NCBI GenBank assembly: GCA_020848615.1
Contig: JADLHW010000011.1
Span: 41,799-105,798, forward strand
Direction: 5' to 3'
Length of the DNA: 64,000 bases
DNA from: Thermoleophilia bacterium
GTDB taxonomy: Bacteria; Actinomycetota; Thermoleophilia; Miltoncostaeales; Miltoncostaeaceae
Made by a program: the position numbers and the translations under genes
The notes under the pieces: generated by a model
Told to the model about the DNA's origin: nothing
The model's database searches: none
The model's input: the letters and a program-made list of their open reading frames with translations, nothing else
Part shown: in pieces, positions 25,988-34,452 of the stretch
Layout: each line of letters begins with the position of its first letter
How positions within the stretch are numbered: the first letter of the stretch is position 1

Positions 25988-27458
25988 GCGCCACCTCCGC
26001 CCGTTTCTCCTCGATGTCCGCCTGCTGGGCCGCCAGCCACTTGCCCACGTCGTTCTCGCGCACGATCCGCTTGATCTGGGCCAGGCGGGCGGCGCGCTCG
26101 TCCTGCGGCATGGTGAGGGCCTGGTACAGCGCGGCCGCCTGGTCCTCGATGTCGAACGGGTTCACCGACAGCGCGAACGACCCCAGCTCCTCGTGGCTCC
26201 CCACGTTCTCGCTCAGGAGGAGCACCCCGTCGCGTTCGTTCACCAGGGGACCCTCCTTGGCGACGAGGTTCATCCCGTCGTAGATGGAGTTCACCATCAG
26301 CACGTCGAAGTGCTTGTACGCGGCCACCGCCCGGGCCATGCTCGACTCGATCCGCAGGTCGATGGGCATCCAGTCGGTGTTGCCGTGCTTGGTGTTGATG
26401 AACGACACCACCTCGCGGATCTTCTCGAGGTACTCGACGTACTCGGGGATGTCCTGCCGGGACGGCTGGAGCATCGCGAAGAACGTGATGCGCTCGGCGA
26501 GCTCCGGGTGGTCGTCCAACATCGCGTCGAACGCCTTGAACCCCCGGATGGCGTTCTTGGAGAGGTCGGCCCGGTCGATGCGCACCACCAGGTGCATGCG
26601 CCGCCGCCGCAGGATCGGCGCCTCCTCCTCGGCCACCTCCTCCGAGGACGCGAGCGCCTCGAACGCCGGCGCGTCCACGGAGATCGGGTAGGACCGCACC
26701 CACACCTCCCGGCCCTCCCAGCGCACCATCCGGCGGTCGTAGTCCACCCGCACGTCCAGCAGGTCCTCCACGCACAGCAGGAAGTTCCGGGCGTAGCGGG
26801 CGGTGTGGAACGCGACGATGTCGTTCGCCAGGAGCCCCCGGACCACGGCCTCCCGGATGTGCGGCGGCAGCACCCGCCAGTAGTCCGGCTGCGTCCACGG
26901 GATGTGCACGAAGAAGTGCAGGAAGGCGTCGGGATGGGTGAGGCGGATGATCTCCGGGGCCGTGTACAGGTGGTAGTCGTGGAGCATCACCAGCGCGTCG
27001 GGGCGGCGCTGCAGCTCGTCGGACACGGCGGCGGCGAACAGGCGGTTCGCGACCTGGTAGCCCAGGTCCCACGCCTCGAGCTCCTGGCGGCGGATGTCCG
27101 GGACGTTCGAGAGGTCCCACAGGTAGTGCTGGACGAACCACATCATCGGGTTCGAGATGACGTTGTAGTGCCGGTCGTAGGTCGCGTCGTCCATCACCAC
27201 GAACCGGCCGAGGGTGTCGGCGCCGTGGCCCGGGATGGTGAAGCACCCGTCCTCGGCGTCGCGCTGCACCTGGACGTCCTCGGGGGTCATCGCCGCGGAG
27301 ATCCACAGGGCGGGGGTGATCTCGGTGAGGCCCTTCAGGGCGGACACGAGCCCGCCGCCGCCCTGGGTGGAGGTCCACTCGCCGTTCGGCCCCGTGCCGA
27401 ACGTGAGCGGGCCCCGGTTCGACACCAGGATCACCCGGCCGTCGTCGCCGGGGCGCAC
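25980..27458 (-). CDS. otsA: Trehalose-6-phosphate synthase-like GT20 glycosyltransferase
   Basis: 492 residues from GTG 27458, which has GGGGGGA 6 bases upstream. GT20 landmarks: VILVSNRGP, GGGLVSALKGL, VMLHDYHLY, FFVHIPW, the R-x-D...K phosphate-binding pattern in RIDRADLSKNAIRGFKAF, and YDGMNLVAKEGPLV. It would join NDP-glucose to glucose-6-phosphate. No OtsB phosphatase domain is fused or adjacent. The LSENVGSHEELG stretch differs somewhat from classic OtsA, so a related GT20 activity such as glucosylglycerol-phosphate synthesis is possible. It lies 20 bases downstream of the treT-like gene. Confidence 0.82.
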   Translation of the reverse strand: MRPGDDGRVILVSNRGPLTFGTGPNGEWTSTQGGGGLVSALKGLTEITPALWISAAMTPEDVQVQRDAEDGCFTIPGHGADTLGRFVVMDDATYDRHYNVISNPMMWFVQHYLWDLSNVPDIRRQELEAWDLGYQVANRLFAAAVSDELQRRPDALVMLHDYHLYTAPEIIRLTHPDAFLHFFVHIPWTQPDYWRVLPPHIREAVVRGLLANDIVAFHTARYARNFLLCVEDLLDVRVDYDRRMVRWEGREVWVRSYPISVDAPAFEALASSEEVAEEEAPILRRRRMHLVVRIDRADLSKNAIRGFKAFDAMLDDHPELAERITFFAMLQPSRQDIPEYVEYLEKIREVVSFINTKHGNTDWMPIDLRIESSMARAVAAYKHFDVLMVNSIYDGMNLVAKEGPLVNERDGVLLLSENVGSHEELGSFALSVNPFDIEDQAAALYQALTMPQDERAARLAQIKRIVRENDVGKWLAAQQADIEEKRAEVAHG

Positions 27459-27478
27459 GGCGTGTCCCCCCGTCCCCG

Positions 27479-28714
27479 TCAGTTCACGAGCCGATTGATG
27501 ACGCCCAGCCAGTCGCGCAGGTACCGGGGGGTGAGGAAGTCGTGGCGCACGTGCTGCTTGCCGCGGCGGGCCATGGTGCGGGCCTCCTCCGGGTCGTCCA
27601 GCACGCGCAGGATCCGGTCGGCGCACTCGTCGGGGCTGTTCACCAGCCAGCCGGTCTGGCCGTCGACGATCTGCAGGGGGATGCCCCCCACGTTGCCGCC
27701 GATGGTGGGCCGGGCCTTCCACAGGCCCTCCGTCACGGTGAGGCCGAAGCCCTCCCGGATGGACTTCTGCAGCACCACCGCGGCGTGCGTCTGGAACGCG
27801 TTGACCTCCACCCCGCCCACGTTGTTGAGGTTGGACAGGATGTAGATGTCCGGATCGCCGTCGGCGTAATCCACGGTGCGGTTGTAGAAGTCCCAGCCCT
27901 CGGGGTCGTCGGTGGCCATCGAGCCCACCAGGGCCAGCTGGATGCCGGGGTACCGGCGCTTCACCACCCGGTACGCGTCGATGACCCCCAGCGGGTCCTT
28001 CCACGGGTCGAACCGCGAGACCTGCAGGATGAGCGGCCGCTCGGCGTCCAGGCCGAACTGGTTGACGATGTACGCGGAGTCCTCCGCGGACAGCGCCATG
28101 TTCTTCGGGGCGAGGGGGTCGATCGCCGGGGGCATGATCACCGGGTCGGGGATGTCCCCGGACGGCACGTACTGCGCCATGTGGAACACGGTCATGTCGT
28201 GCGCGCAGATCATGGGGCGCAGGAACTCGAGGACGTCCGGGTTGGGCGTGGAGAGGTCGATGTGGCACCGCCACACCCATTTCGCGGACTCGCTGAGCGG
28301 GCTGTGCTGCCGGATGCCCGCGGGCTGCGGGTCGTGGATGATCATCACGTCGTACTCGCCGTCGAGCCCGCCGGCGTTCAGGACGTTGTAGCGCTCGAAG
28401 ATGCGCCGCTCGTCCTCGGTGATGCCGCGCTCGTCGCCCTGCAGCGCGTTGTGCATCGCCTTGGTGACGTTGAAGAACTCCTCGCGGCCGAACATGACCT
28501 TCCAGTCGGCCCTGAGCCCGACGTCGTTCATGAGCGGCACGAGGCTGTACATGATCTCCGCGACCCCGCCGCCGAAGCTGGTCGCGTTGACGTGGCACAC
28601 CCGCACGCCCTGGACGGCGGCCGCGAGTTCGCGGATCTCGGCCATGAGCTCACGGGAGATGATCGAGTGGTAGTCGGCGAGGGACTTGTGGCCGACGTTG
28701 ACCATGCGTAGCAC
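27479..28714 (-). CDS. Trehalose synthase TreT-like GT4 glycosyltransferase
   Basis: 411 residues from GTG 28714; the ORF-track start at 28807 adds a low-complexity extension. VCHVNATSFGGGVAEIMYSLVPLMNDVGLRADWKVMFG matches TreT-type trehalose glycosyltransferring synthases, as do VMIIHDPQPAGI, WRCHIDLSTPN, LQVSRFDPWKDPLGVIDAYR and SIREGFGLTVTEGLWKARPTIGG. TreT makes trehalose directly from NDP-glucose and glucose. GCAGAGG about 8 bases upstream of the GTG supports the start. With the neighbouring GT20 gene it forms a compatible-solute or trehalose-glycan pair. Confidence 0.85.
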   Translation of the reverse strand: MLRMVNVGHKSLADYHSIISRELMAEIRELAAAVQGVRVCHVNATSFGGGVAEIMYSLVPLMNDVGLRADWKVMFGREEFFNVTKAMHNALQGDERGITEDERRIFERYNVLNAGGLDGEYDVMIIHDPQPAGIRQHSPLSESAKWVWRCHIDLSTPNPDVLEFLRPMICAHDMTVFHMAQYVPSGDIPDPVIMPPAIDPLAPKNMALSAEDSAYIVNQFGLDAERPLILQVSRFDPWKDPLGVIDAYRVVKRRYPGIQLALVGSMATDDPEGWDFYNRTVDYADGDPDIYILSNLNNVGGVEVNAFQTHAAVVLQKSIREGFGLTVTEGLWKARPTIGGNVGGIPLQIVDGQTGWLVNSPDECADRILRVLDDPEEARTMARRGKQHVRHDFLTPRYLRDWLGVINRLVN

Positions 28715-28956
28715 TGGGGCGACCTCTGCGGCGGGCGGGACACGTGCGGGGTCGATGCCGTCCGGGCACGGACGCGCCGAGTCTAGTCCTCGCCGGGGTC
28801 GCCACAACCGCCCCAGGGGCGACGGATCGCCCGCGGCCGACTACCCTTCGGGCCGACCCGCGCCGCCGCGCGGGTCATCCTCCGTACGCGGGCCCGCAGG
28901 ATGCGGGCCGAAGCTCTGCGGCCAGGAGGGCCCGCCGCACCGACCCCGCACACCGC
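28715..28956. promoter_or_regulatory. Divergent intergenic region with hairpin and one repeat copy
   Basis: 242 bases between the minus-strand treT-like gene and the plus-strand M28-like gene. It must hold promoters for both directions, but I could not identify convincing -35/-10 pairs. GACCCGCG-CCGCCG-CGCGGGTC (28855-28876) forms an 8-bp hairpin, and the first copy of a 44-base repeat follows (28891-28934). No RNA family was recognised. Confidence 0.5.
28891..28934 (+). repeat. Interspersed ~44-bp repeat, copy 1
   Basis: GGCCCGCAGGATGCGGGCCGAAGCTC...CGGCCAGGAGGGCCCG. It is nearly identical to the copy at 30699-30743 (four base differences or indels by eye). The outer GGGCCC elements can pair with each other. 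The two copies flank the M28-like gene. In this copy the embedded AGGAGG lies too far (27 bases) from the TTG start to act as its ribosome binding site. Confidence 0.65.
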
Positions 28957-30747
28957 TTGCTCAACGCCAGGCTCTACCGAACCGCATGGCTCGTCGCGGG
29001 CGTCGCGATCATCGTGGCCCTGCTGACGCTGCAGTCGCGCCCGGCCCCGCCGGAGCCGGACGTCCCGTTCGCCGTGGACGGGGCGGTGGTGCGCGACGCC
29101 GCCGGGCGCCTGGAGGGGGTCGCGCCGCTGCGCGTGCCCGGGTCCCAGGACGACATCGACGCGGCCCAGTGGATGCAGGAGCAGCTGGCCGGCATCCCGG
29201 GGGCGGGCGGCGCGGCGCCGGACCGCAGCCGCGTGGGCCGGCAGGAGTTCGTCGCCCGGTACGGCCGCACCCTGGTGCAGCTCACCAACGTGTACCTGGT
29301 GGTGCCGGGCGGCACCGGCACCGGCTCGCGGGACGGGATCGTCGTGGTCGCGCCCCGCGACACCCCGCCGCGCATCCGGGCGGGGGCGACGTCCTCGGCG
29401 CTGCTGGTCGAGATGGCCCGCCTGTGGGCCACCAGCAGCCACGAGCGGCCCATGCTGTTCGTCTCGACCGACGGCAGCACGGTGGGGAACGCCGGCATCC
29501 GGTGGTTCCTGTCCCGCTTCTCGGACTTCCGCATCGGGGCGGTGGTCGTGCTGGACGCCGCCGCGGACGGCACCGGCCGCGGCATCGACATCTGGAGCCG
29601 GGGCCGCGACGGCCGGCAGGCGCTGGGCCTGGAGTCCATCGCCCGCACCGCCCTGGAGCGCGGCGGCATGGAGCCGGCCCCGCACGACGGCCTGTGGACC
29701 CAGCTGGCGCGGATGGCGGTGCCCGGGTCGTTCGGCGACCAGGCGCCGGCGGTCGCCGCGGGCAGCCCGGCGGTCCCCCTCGCCGCCCGCCCGGACGGGC
29801 CGCCGGTGTACCGGGACCTTCCGGACGCCGAGCGGATCTCGCTGATGGGCGAGGCCGCGATGGGCCTGCTGGGCACCCTCGACCAGGTGGACGCCATCCC
29901 GGGGCCCTCGCGGTCCGTGGTGCTCGCCGACCGCGAGCTGTCGGCCGGCGTCCTGCGGATCGTGATCCTGCTGCTGGTCCTGCCGCTGATCGTCGCGGCG
30001 GTGGACGCCCTGGCCCGGCTGCGCCGCGCCGGCGTCCGCCTGCGGCCGGGCCTGCGGGCCCTGCTGTGGCGCGCGGTGCCGCTGGCGGCCGCGGCGGTCG
30101 TGCTGCACCTGCTGGGCGTGGCGGGCCTCGTGCCGGGCGCGTCGGCGGGCGCGCCGCCGCTCCCCGGCGACGTCCCGCTCACCGCGCGCGGCGGGCTGGC
30201 CCTGGGCATCACCGCGGTGGTGGCCGTCGCGGCCTGGCTGGGCACCCGGGCGCGCGCCCGGGGCGCGGGCGCCGCCCCAGCCGGCGAGGCCGCCGCGGGG
30301 CTCGTGGCGCTGGCCGCGGTGAGCGCCGCCGCGTGGGCGCTCCGTCCGTCCGTCCTGCTGCTGCTGCTCCCCGCGGCGCACGCGGTGCTCATCGCGACCG
30401 CGGTGCCGCGCCGGTGGCAGGTGTCCGCCTGCGCCGCGGCGGCGGCGCTGCCCCTGGTGGGCCTGGCGTTCGTGACCGGCGGCCAGGTGGACCGCGACCC
30501 GCTGTTCGGCGCGTGGTACCTGGTGGCCACCACGGCGGAGGGCGCGCGCGGCGTGCTGGGCCCCGCGTTCGGGCTGGCCATGATCGCGTGCATGTGGTCG
30601 ATGGCCGCCCTGGTGGTGCTGCGCGCCCGGAAGGGCCTCGTGGCCGCGCGCCCGCCGGTGCGGCGCCGCCGTCCCCCGCAGGCCCCGCGCGGCGCGAGGG
30701 CCCCGCAGGATGCGAGCCGAGGCTCCGCGGCCAGGAGGGCCCGGTGA
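28957..30747 (+). CDS. Membrane protein with degenerate M28-peptidase-like domain
   Basis: About 596 residues. An N-terminal anchor (TAWLVAGVAIIVALLTLQ) leads to a lumenal domain resembling M28 aminopeptidases: VYLVVPGG...GIVVVAPRDTPPRIRAGATSSALLVEMARLW and PMLFVSTDGSTVGNAGIRWFLS. Zinc-binding positions appear lost: the HxD element reads APRDT, the bridging Asp region reads RAGATSSA and the EE pair reads DGS, so it is probably not an active peptidase. About seven C-terminal membrane spans follow, as in GAA1-like proteins. The TTG at 28957 is the only suitable start; the ORF-track ATG at 28744 would read through the intergenic region. It leads an operon with two glycosyltransferases. Confidence 0.65.
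   Translation: MLNARLYRTAWLVAGVAIIVALLTLQSRPAPPEPDVPFAVDGAVVRDAAGRLEGVAPLRVPGSQDDIDAAQWMQEQLAGIPGAGGAAPDRSRVGRQEFVARYGRTLVQLTNVYLVVPGGTGTGSRDGIVVVAPRDTPPRIRAGATSSALLVEMARLWATSSHERPMLFVSTDGSTVGNAGIRWFLSRFSDFRIGAVVVLDAAADGTGRGIDIWSRGRDGRQALGLESIARTALERGGMEPAPHDGLWTQLARMAVPGSFGDQAPAVAAGSPAVPLAARPDGPPVYRDLPDAERISLMGEAAMGLLGTLDQVDAIPGPSRSVVLADRELSAGVLRIVILLLVLPLIVAAVDALARLRRAGVRLRPGLRALLWRAVPLAAAAVVLHLLGVAGLVPGASAGAPPLPGDVPLTARGGLALGITAVVAVAAWLGTRARARGAGAAPAGEAAAGLVALAAVSAAAWALRPSVLLLLLPAAHAVLIATAVPRRWQVSACAAAAALPLVGLAFVTGGQVDRDPLFGAWYLVATTAEGARGVLGPAFGLAMIACMWSMAALVVLRARKGLVAARPPVRRRRPPQAPRGARAPQDASRGSAARRAR
30699..30743 (+). repeat. Interspersed ~44-bp repeat, copy 2
   Basis: GGCCCCGCAGGATGCGAGCC...CGGCCAGGAGGGCCCG, a near copy of 28891-28934. 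It lies inside the 3' end of the M28-like coding region, and its AGGAGG is placed 5 bases before the GTG start of the next gene, so here the repeat supplies the ribosome binding site. Confidence 0.65.
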
Positions 30748-31703
30748 CCGACGCCCCCGCCGCGGCGCTCGCGGTGTCGGTGGTCATCCCGGTCTACGAC
30801 GAGGCGGAGTCCGTGGAGCCGCTGGCCGCCGAGCTGCTGCCCGTGCTGCGCGGCCTGGGCCGGCCGTTCGAGGTGGTGTTCGTGGACGCCGGGTCCCGGG
30901 ACGGCGGCGGCGACCGGCTGGTGGCCCTCGCCGGGCGGGAGCCCGAGGTGGTGGTGGTGCGCCTGCGCAGGAACTTCGGCAAGGCGGAGGCGCTCATGGC
31001 CGGGTTCGGCGTGGCGCGCGGGGAGGTCATCATCACCATGGACGGGGACCTCCAGGACGACCCCGCCGAGATCCCGCGCATGCTGGACGCCCTGGACGGC
31101 GGCCTGGACCTGGTGAGCGGCTGGAAGGCCGATCGCCAGGACCCGGTGGGCAAGCGGCTGCCCTCGAAGGTCTTCAACGGGGTCACCCGCAGGGTCAGCG
31201 GCGTCCCGCTGCACGACCTCAACTGCGGCTTCAAGGCGTACCGGGCGGACTGCGTGCGCGCCCTGGCGATCGCCGGCGACCAGTACCGCTACATCCCGGT
31301 GCTCGCCGCGTACGAGGGCTTCCGGGTGGGCGAGATCCCCGTGAACCACCGGGCCCGGCGGCACGGGAGGAGCAAGTACGGCCTGGAGCGGTACGCCCGG
31401 GGCCTGCTGGACCTGCTCACCATCACCTTCCTGGGCCGGTACCGGCACCGCCCCATGCACCTGTTCGGCGGGGTGGGCCTGGTGATGCTGTTCGTGGGCC
31501 TGCTGGTCTCGGCGTACCTCAGCGTGCTGCGGTTCCTGGGGCACGGCATCGGCAACCGGCCGCTGCTGCTGCTGGGCGTGCTGCTCATCCTGGTGGGCAT
31601 CCAGCTGCTCACCTTCGGGCTGCTGTCGGAGATGATCCAGCGCCAGCATGCGCGCTCCCGGGAGGACGACGCCGCGGCCCGCGTGCGCGACGTCGTGCGG
31701 TAG
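30744..31703 (+). CDS. GT2 glycosyltransferase, DPM1/polyprenyl-phosphate type with C-terminal membrane helices
   Basis: 319 residues from GTG in a GTGA overlap. The N-terminal GT-A domain contains VSVVIPVYDEAESVEPL, the DxD-like VIITMDGDLQDDP, GWKADRQDP and DLNCGFKAYR. Two or so C-terminal membrane helices follow (LFGGVGLVMLFVGLLVSAYL, LLLLGVLLILVGIQLLTFGLL). This is the layout of polyprenyl-phosphate mannose/glucose synthases such as GtrB/DPM relatives, which make the lipid donor used by GT-C enzymes; PIG-V-like and GT39-like enzymes in this window would be suitable users. Confidence 0.88.
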   Translation: MTDAPAAALAVSVVIPVYDEAESVEPLAAELLPVLRGLGRPFEVVFVDAGSRDGGGDRLVALAGREPEVVVVRLRRNFGKAEALMAGFGVARGEVIITMDGDLQDDPAEIPRMLDALDGGLDLVSGWKADRQDPVGKRLPSKVFNGVTRRVSGVPLHDLNCGFKAYRADCVRALAIAGDQYRYIPVLAAYEGFRVGEIPVNHRARRHGRSKYGLERYARGLLDLLTITFLGRYRHRPMHLFGGVGLVMLFVGLLVSAYLSVLRFLGHGIGNRPLLLLGVLLILVGIQLLTFGLLSEMIQRQHARSREDDAAARVRDVVR

Positions 31704-31705
31704 CC

Positions 31706-32929
31706 GTGCGCCTGCTGTGGGTGGGCACGTACGAGCGGGACTACCCGCGCGGCAGGGTGCTGCGGGAGGGCCTGCGGGAGCTGGGCCACGTGGTGGTGCA
31801 GTGCCACCGGCCCGTGTGGGAGCGCACCACCCACAAGGCCGGGTCGTTCCTGCGGCTGCCGTCGCTGGCGGGCTCCGGCGCGCGGTACGCCGCGGGCTGG
31901 GCGGGGGTGCTGCGCGAGGAGCGCGCGGCGGGCCCCGCGGACGTGGTGGTGGCCGGGTACCCGGCGCAGCCCGACGCCCTGCCGGCGCACCTGGTGGCCC
32001 GCCGCCGCGGGGTGCCGCTGGTGGCCGACATGATGATCGCGTTCGGCGACACGCTGGCCGGTGACCGCGGACGGGCCGGCGGCGTGGCGGCCAGGGCCCT
32101 GGCGGGTCTCGACCGGTCGCTGGTGCGGGCCGCCGACCTGCTGGTCGCCGACACCGCGTGCAACGCCGAGTGGATCGTGCGGAACCTCGGGGCCCGGCCC
32201 GACCGGGTGGCCGTCGTGCCGGTGGGCGCCGAGCCGGAGGTGTTCGCCCCGGCGCCGGAGCCGCCCGGGCCGCCGGTCGCCCTGTTCGTGGGCAAGCTGG
32301 CGCCCCTGCACGGCCTGGGGGTGGTGCTGGCCGCCGCCCGCATGCCGGGCACCCCGGCGGTGCGGATCGTGGGCGACGGCCAGCTGGGCGGCTGGCTGGC
32401 GGCGGAGCTGGCGCGCGACCGACCGCCGGGCCTGGAGCACGTGCCGTGGATCCCGTACGCCCGCCTGGGCGAGGCGCTGGCGGCGTCGCACATCTGCCTG
32501 GGCGTGTTCGGGGGCAGCGACAAGGCCGGCCGGGTGGTGCCGAACAAGGTGTGGCAGGCGATGGCGGTGGGCCGCGCGGTGGTGACCGCGGACACGCCGG
32601 GCGTGCGGGAGGTCCTCACCGACGGCGTGGACGCGCTGCTGGTGCCTCCCGGCGACCCGCGGGCGCTCGCCGCCGCGCTGGCGCGGCTGGCGGCCGACGC
32701 CGCGTTGCGGCGCCGGCTGGGCGCCGCGGCCCGGGCCCGCTACCTGGAGCTGGGCGCGCCGCCGGTGGTCGCCGAGCGCCTGGTGTCGGCGATCCGGTCG
32801 GTCACGCTCTCGGCGAACGCGTCCGCCGCGGCGGGGCTGAGCGCGACGAACAGCGAGGGCTCGACGAGCTCGAGCTCCAGCACCACCGGGTCCCCGCCGG
32901 GCCCCGGCACCACGTCCACCCGGGCGTAG
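31706..32929 (+). CDS. GT4 glycosyltransferase with Ser/Thr-rich tail overlapping the antisense gene
   Basis: 407 residues from GTG 31706, two bases after the GT2 stop. VRLLWVGTYERDYPRGRVLREGLRELGH opens a GT-B fold. VALFVGKLAPLHGLGVVLAA, VRIVGDGQLG, VPNKVWQAMAVGRAVVTADTPGVREVL and GVDALLVPPGDPRAL are the GT4 C-terminal landmarks. The fold should end near RLVSAIRS (about 32805); the last 40 residues (ASAAAGLSATNSEGSTSSSSSTTGSPPG) are low complexity because they are read antisense through the convergent ATP-grasp gene. The overlap is 190 bases. Confidence 0.82.
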   Translation: MRLLWVGTYERDYPRGRVLREGLRELGHVVVQCHRPVWERTTHKAGSFLRLPSLAGSGARYAAGWAGVLREERAAGPADVVVAGYPAQPDALPAHLVARRRGVPLVADMMIAFGDTLAGDRGRAGGVAARALAGLDRSLVRAADLLVADTACNAEWIVRNLGARPDRVAVVPVGAEPEVFAPAPEPPGPPVALFVGKLAPLHGLGVVLAAARMPGTPAVRIVGDGQLGGWLAAELARDRPPGLEHVPWIPYARLGEALAASHICLGVFGGSDKAGRVVPNKVWQAMAVGRAVVTADTPGVREVLTDGVDALLVPPGDPRALAAALARLAADAALRRRLGAAARARYLELGAPPVVAERLVSAIRSVTLSANASAAAGLSATNSEGSTSSSSSTTGSPPGPGTTSTRA

Positions 32930-33633
32930 AGCGGCACCGGGCCGGGCACGGCGGCCAGCGCGGCGGCCGCCAGCGCCCGCTCGGCGGGCGTGGGCTCCCG
33001 GGCGGAGATGTCCTCCTCCAGGTAGATCCCGCCCACGACGTCCTTCGGGCCGGCGAGCATCGGCCCCTTGCGGAACGCGTGGGTGAGGCGCCCGGCGATG
33101 TGCACCAGCCCGGTCTCGCCGGACGCGTCCACTCCGTCCAGGTAGGGCTGCACCATGGCCGTGCGGCCCGAGGCGTGCAGGTGCGCCACGTGCGCGCGGG
33201 CCGCCGCGGCGTCCGCGCAGCGCAGGGCGTCCATCGAGCCGGCGCCCACCGAGGGCTTCACCACGACCTCGCCGTCCGGGATCACCGGGTCCTCGCCCGG
33301 CGCGGCGAAGACGGTGGGGACGGTGGGCACGCCGCGGGCCGCCAGGTCGCCGAGGTACCGCTTGTCGAGCGCCCAGGCCACCAGGTCCGGCGGGTTCCAC
33401 AGCGGCGCGACGGCCGCCGTGGCCCGCACCCACGCCAGGAAGGCCTCGTGGCGGTCCATGTAGTTCCACGGTGAGCGCAGCACCACCGCGCCGAACGACT
33501 CCCAGGCGACCGCCGGGTCGTCCCACGACGGCAGCTCGGCCGTCGCGCCGCGGGCGGCGAGGGCCGCCGCCAGGAGCGGCAGATCCTCGTCGTGGTCCCG
33601 CGCGGCATCACAGGTCACCAGGGCCACGCGCAC
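32740..33633 (-). CDS. ATP-grasp ligase (RimK/glutathione synthetase-like, DcsG-type)
   Basis: 297 residues from GTG. RVALVTCDAARDHDEDLPLLAAALAARGATAELPSWDD, AVVLRSPWNYMDRHEAFLAWV, LWNPPDLVAWALDKRYLGDLAARGVPTVPT and VVVKPSVGAGSMDALR match ATP-grasp proteins related to O-ureidoserine cyclo-ligase. ELELVEPSLFVAL is the terminal metal-binding strand of the fold, and it lies inside the region overlapped by the convergent GT4 gene, so the overlap is real coding sequence for this gene. It is monocistronic on the minus strand and its substrate is unknown. Confidence 0.8.
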   Translation of the reverse strand: MRVALVTCDAARDHDEDLPLLAAALAARGATAELPSWDDPAVAWESFGAVVLRSPWNYMDRHEAFLAWVRATAAVAPLWNPPDLVAWALDKRYLGDLAARGVPTVPTVFAAPGEDPVIPDGEVVVKPSVGAGSMDALRCADAAAARAHVAHLHASGRTAMVQPYLDGVDASGETGLVHIAGRLTHAFRKGPMLAGPKDVVGGIYLEEDISAREPTPAERALAAAALAAVPGPVPLYARVDVVPGPGGDPVVLELELVEPSLFVALSPAAADAFAESVTDRIADTRRSATTGGAPSSR

Positions 33634-33681
33634 CCGCCCAGCCTACCGCCCGCCCGCGGGGCGGGCGTCTATGGTGCAGGG

Positions 33682-34452
33682 GTGTCCCGCCCGCCGGTCC
33701 ACGTCGAGGCCCACGCCTGGGGCGACGCCCCCGACCTGTACGGGCCCCGGCACGACTACCGCGAGTCGCTGGTGATGCGGCGGGTGCGGCGCATCGCCGT
33801 GCCCGGGGGACGCGCGCTGGACGCCGGCGCCGGCGCGGGCAGCCTGGCGGCGAAGCTCGCCACGGCGGGGTTCCGGGTGACGGCCGTGGACGGCAGCGCC
33901 GCGTTCGCCGGGCGCCTCGCCGCGGTCCTGGCGGCGGCCCCCGGCGGCCCGCACGAGGCCCTGCACGGCGACATGACCGCGCTGCCGGTGCCGGGCGCCG
34001 CGCTCGACCTGGTCACCTGCTGCGAGGTGCTGGAGCACCTGGAGGACGACGCCGCGGCGGCCCGGGAGCTGTTCCGGGTGCTGCGCCCCGGCGGTGCGCT
34101 GCTGGTGACCGTGCCCGCCGGCCCGGGGCGCATGGACTGGACCGATGCGTGGGCGGGGCACTTCCGCCGGTACGACGCGGCCGGCCTGCGGCGTCTCCTG
34201 GGCGACGCCGGCTTCGGGGCGGTGGACGTGCGCGGCTGGGGCTTCCCCTTCACCGGGCTGTACCACCGGCACGTGTACTCCCGGCTCCTGCGCCGGCGGC
34301 TGGACCGCGGCGACGCCGGGCTGGGGGGCGCGGCCGGCGGGGCCACCGGCGCGGCCGCCCGCGTGCTGCGCGGCGTCCTGGAGCTCGACACCCCCTTCAC
34401 GGGCCGCTTCCCCGGGTGGTTCGGGCTCATCGCGACCGCGCGGCGCCCGTGA
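33682..34452 (+). CDS. SAM-dependent methyltransferase (class I)
   Basis: 256 residues from GTG 33682; the ORF-track start at 33592 lies antisense inside the ATP-grasp gene. Motif I is ALDAGAGAGSLAAKLATAGFRVTAVDGS, then LDLVTCCEVLEHLEDD, VLRPGGALLVTVPAGPG and FRRYDAAGLRRLLGDAGF. These are typical of Methyltransf_11-like enzymes acting on small molecules or lipids. It begins a five-gene plus-strand operon of membrane glycosylation genes connected by GTGA overlaps, so a lipid-linked sugar substrate is a reasonable guess. Confidence 0.85.
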   Translation: MSRPPVHVEAHAWGDAPDLYGPRHDYRESLVMRRVRRIAVPGGRALDAGAGAGSLAAKLATAGFRVTAVDGSAAFAGRLAAVLAAAPGGPHEALHGDMTALPVPGAALDLVTCCEVLEHLEDDAAAARELFRVLRPGGALLVTVPAGPGRMDWTDAWAGHFRRYDAAGLRRLLGDAGFGAVDVRGWGFPFTGLYHRHVYSRLLRRRLDRGDAGLGGAAGGATGAAARVLRGVLELDTPFTGRFPGWFGLIATARRP

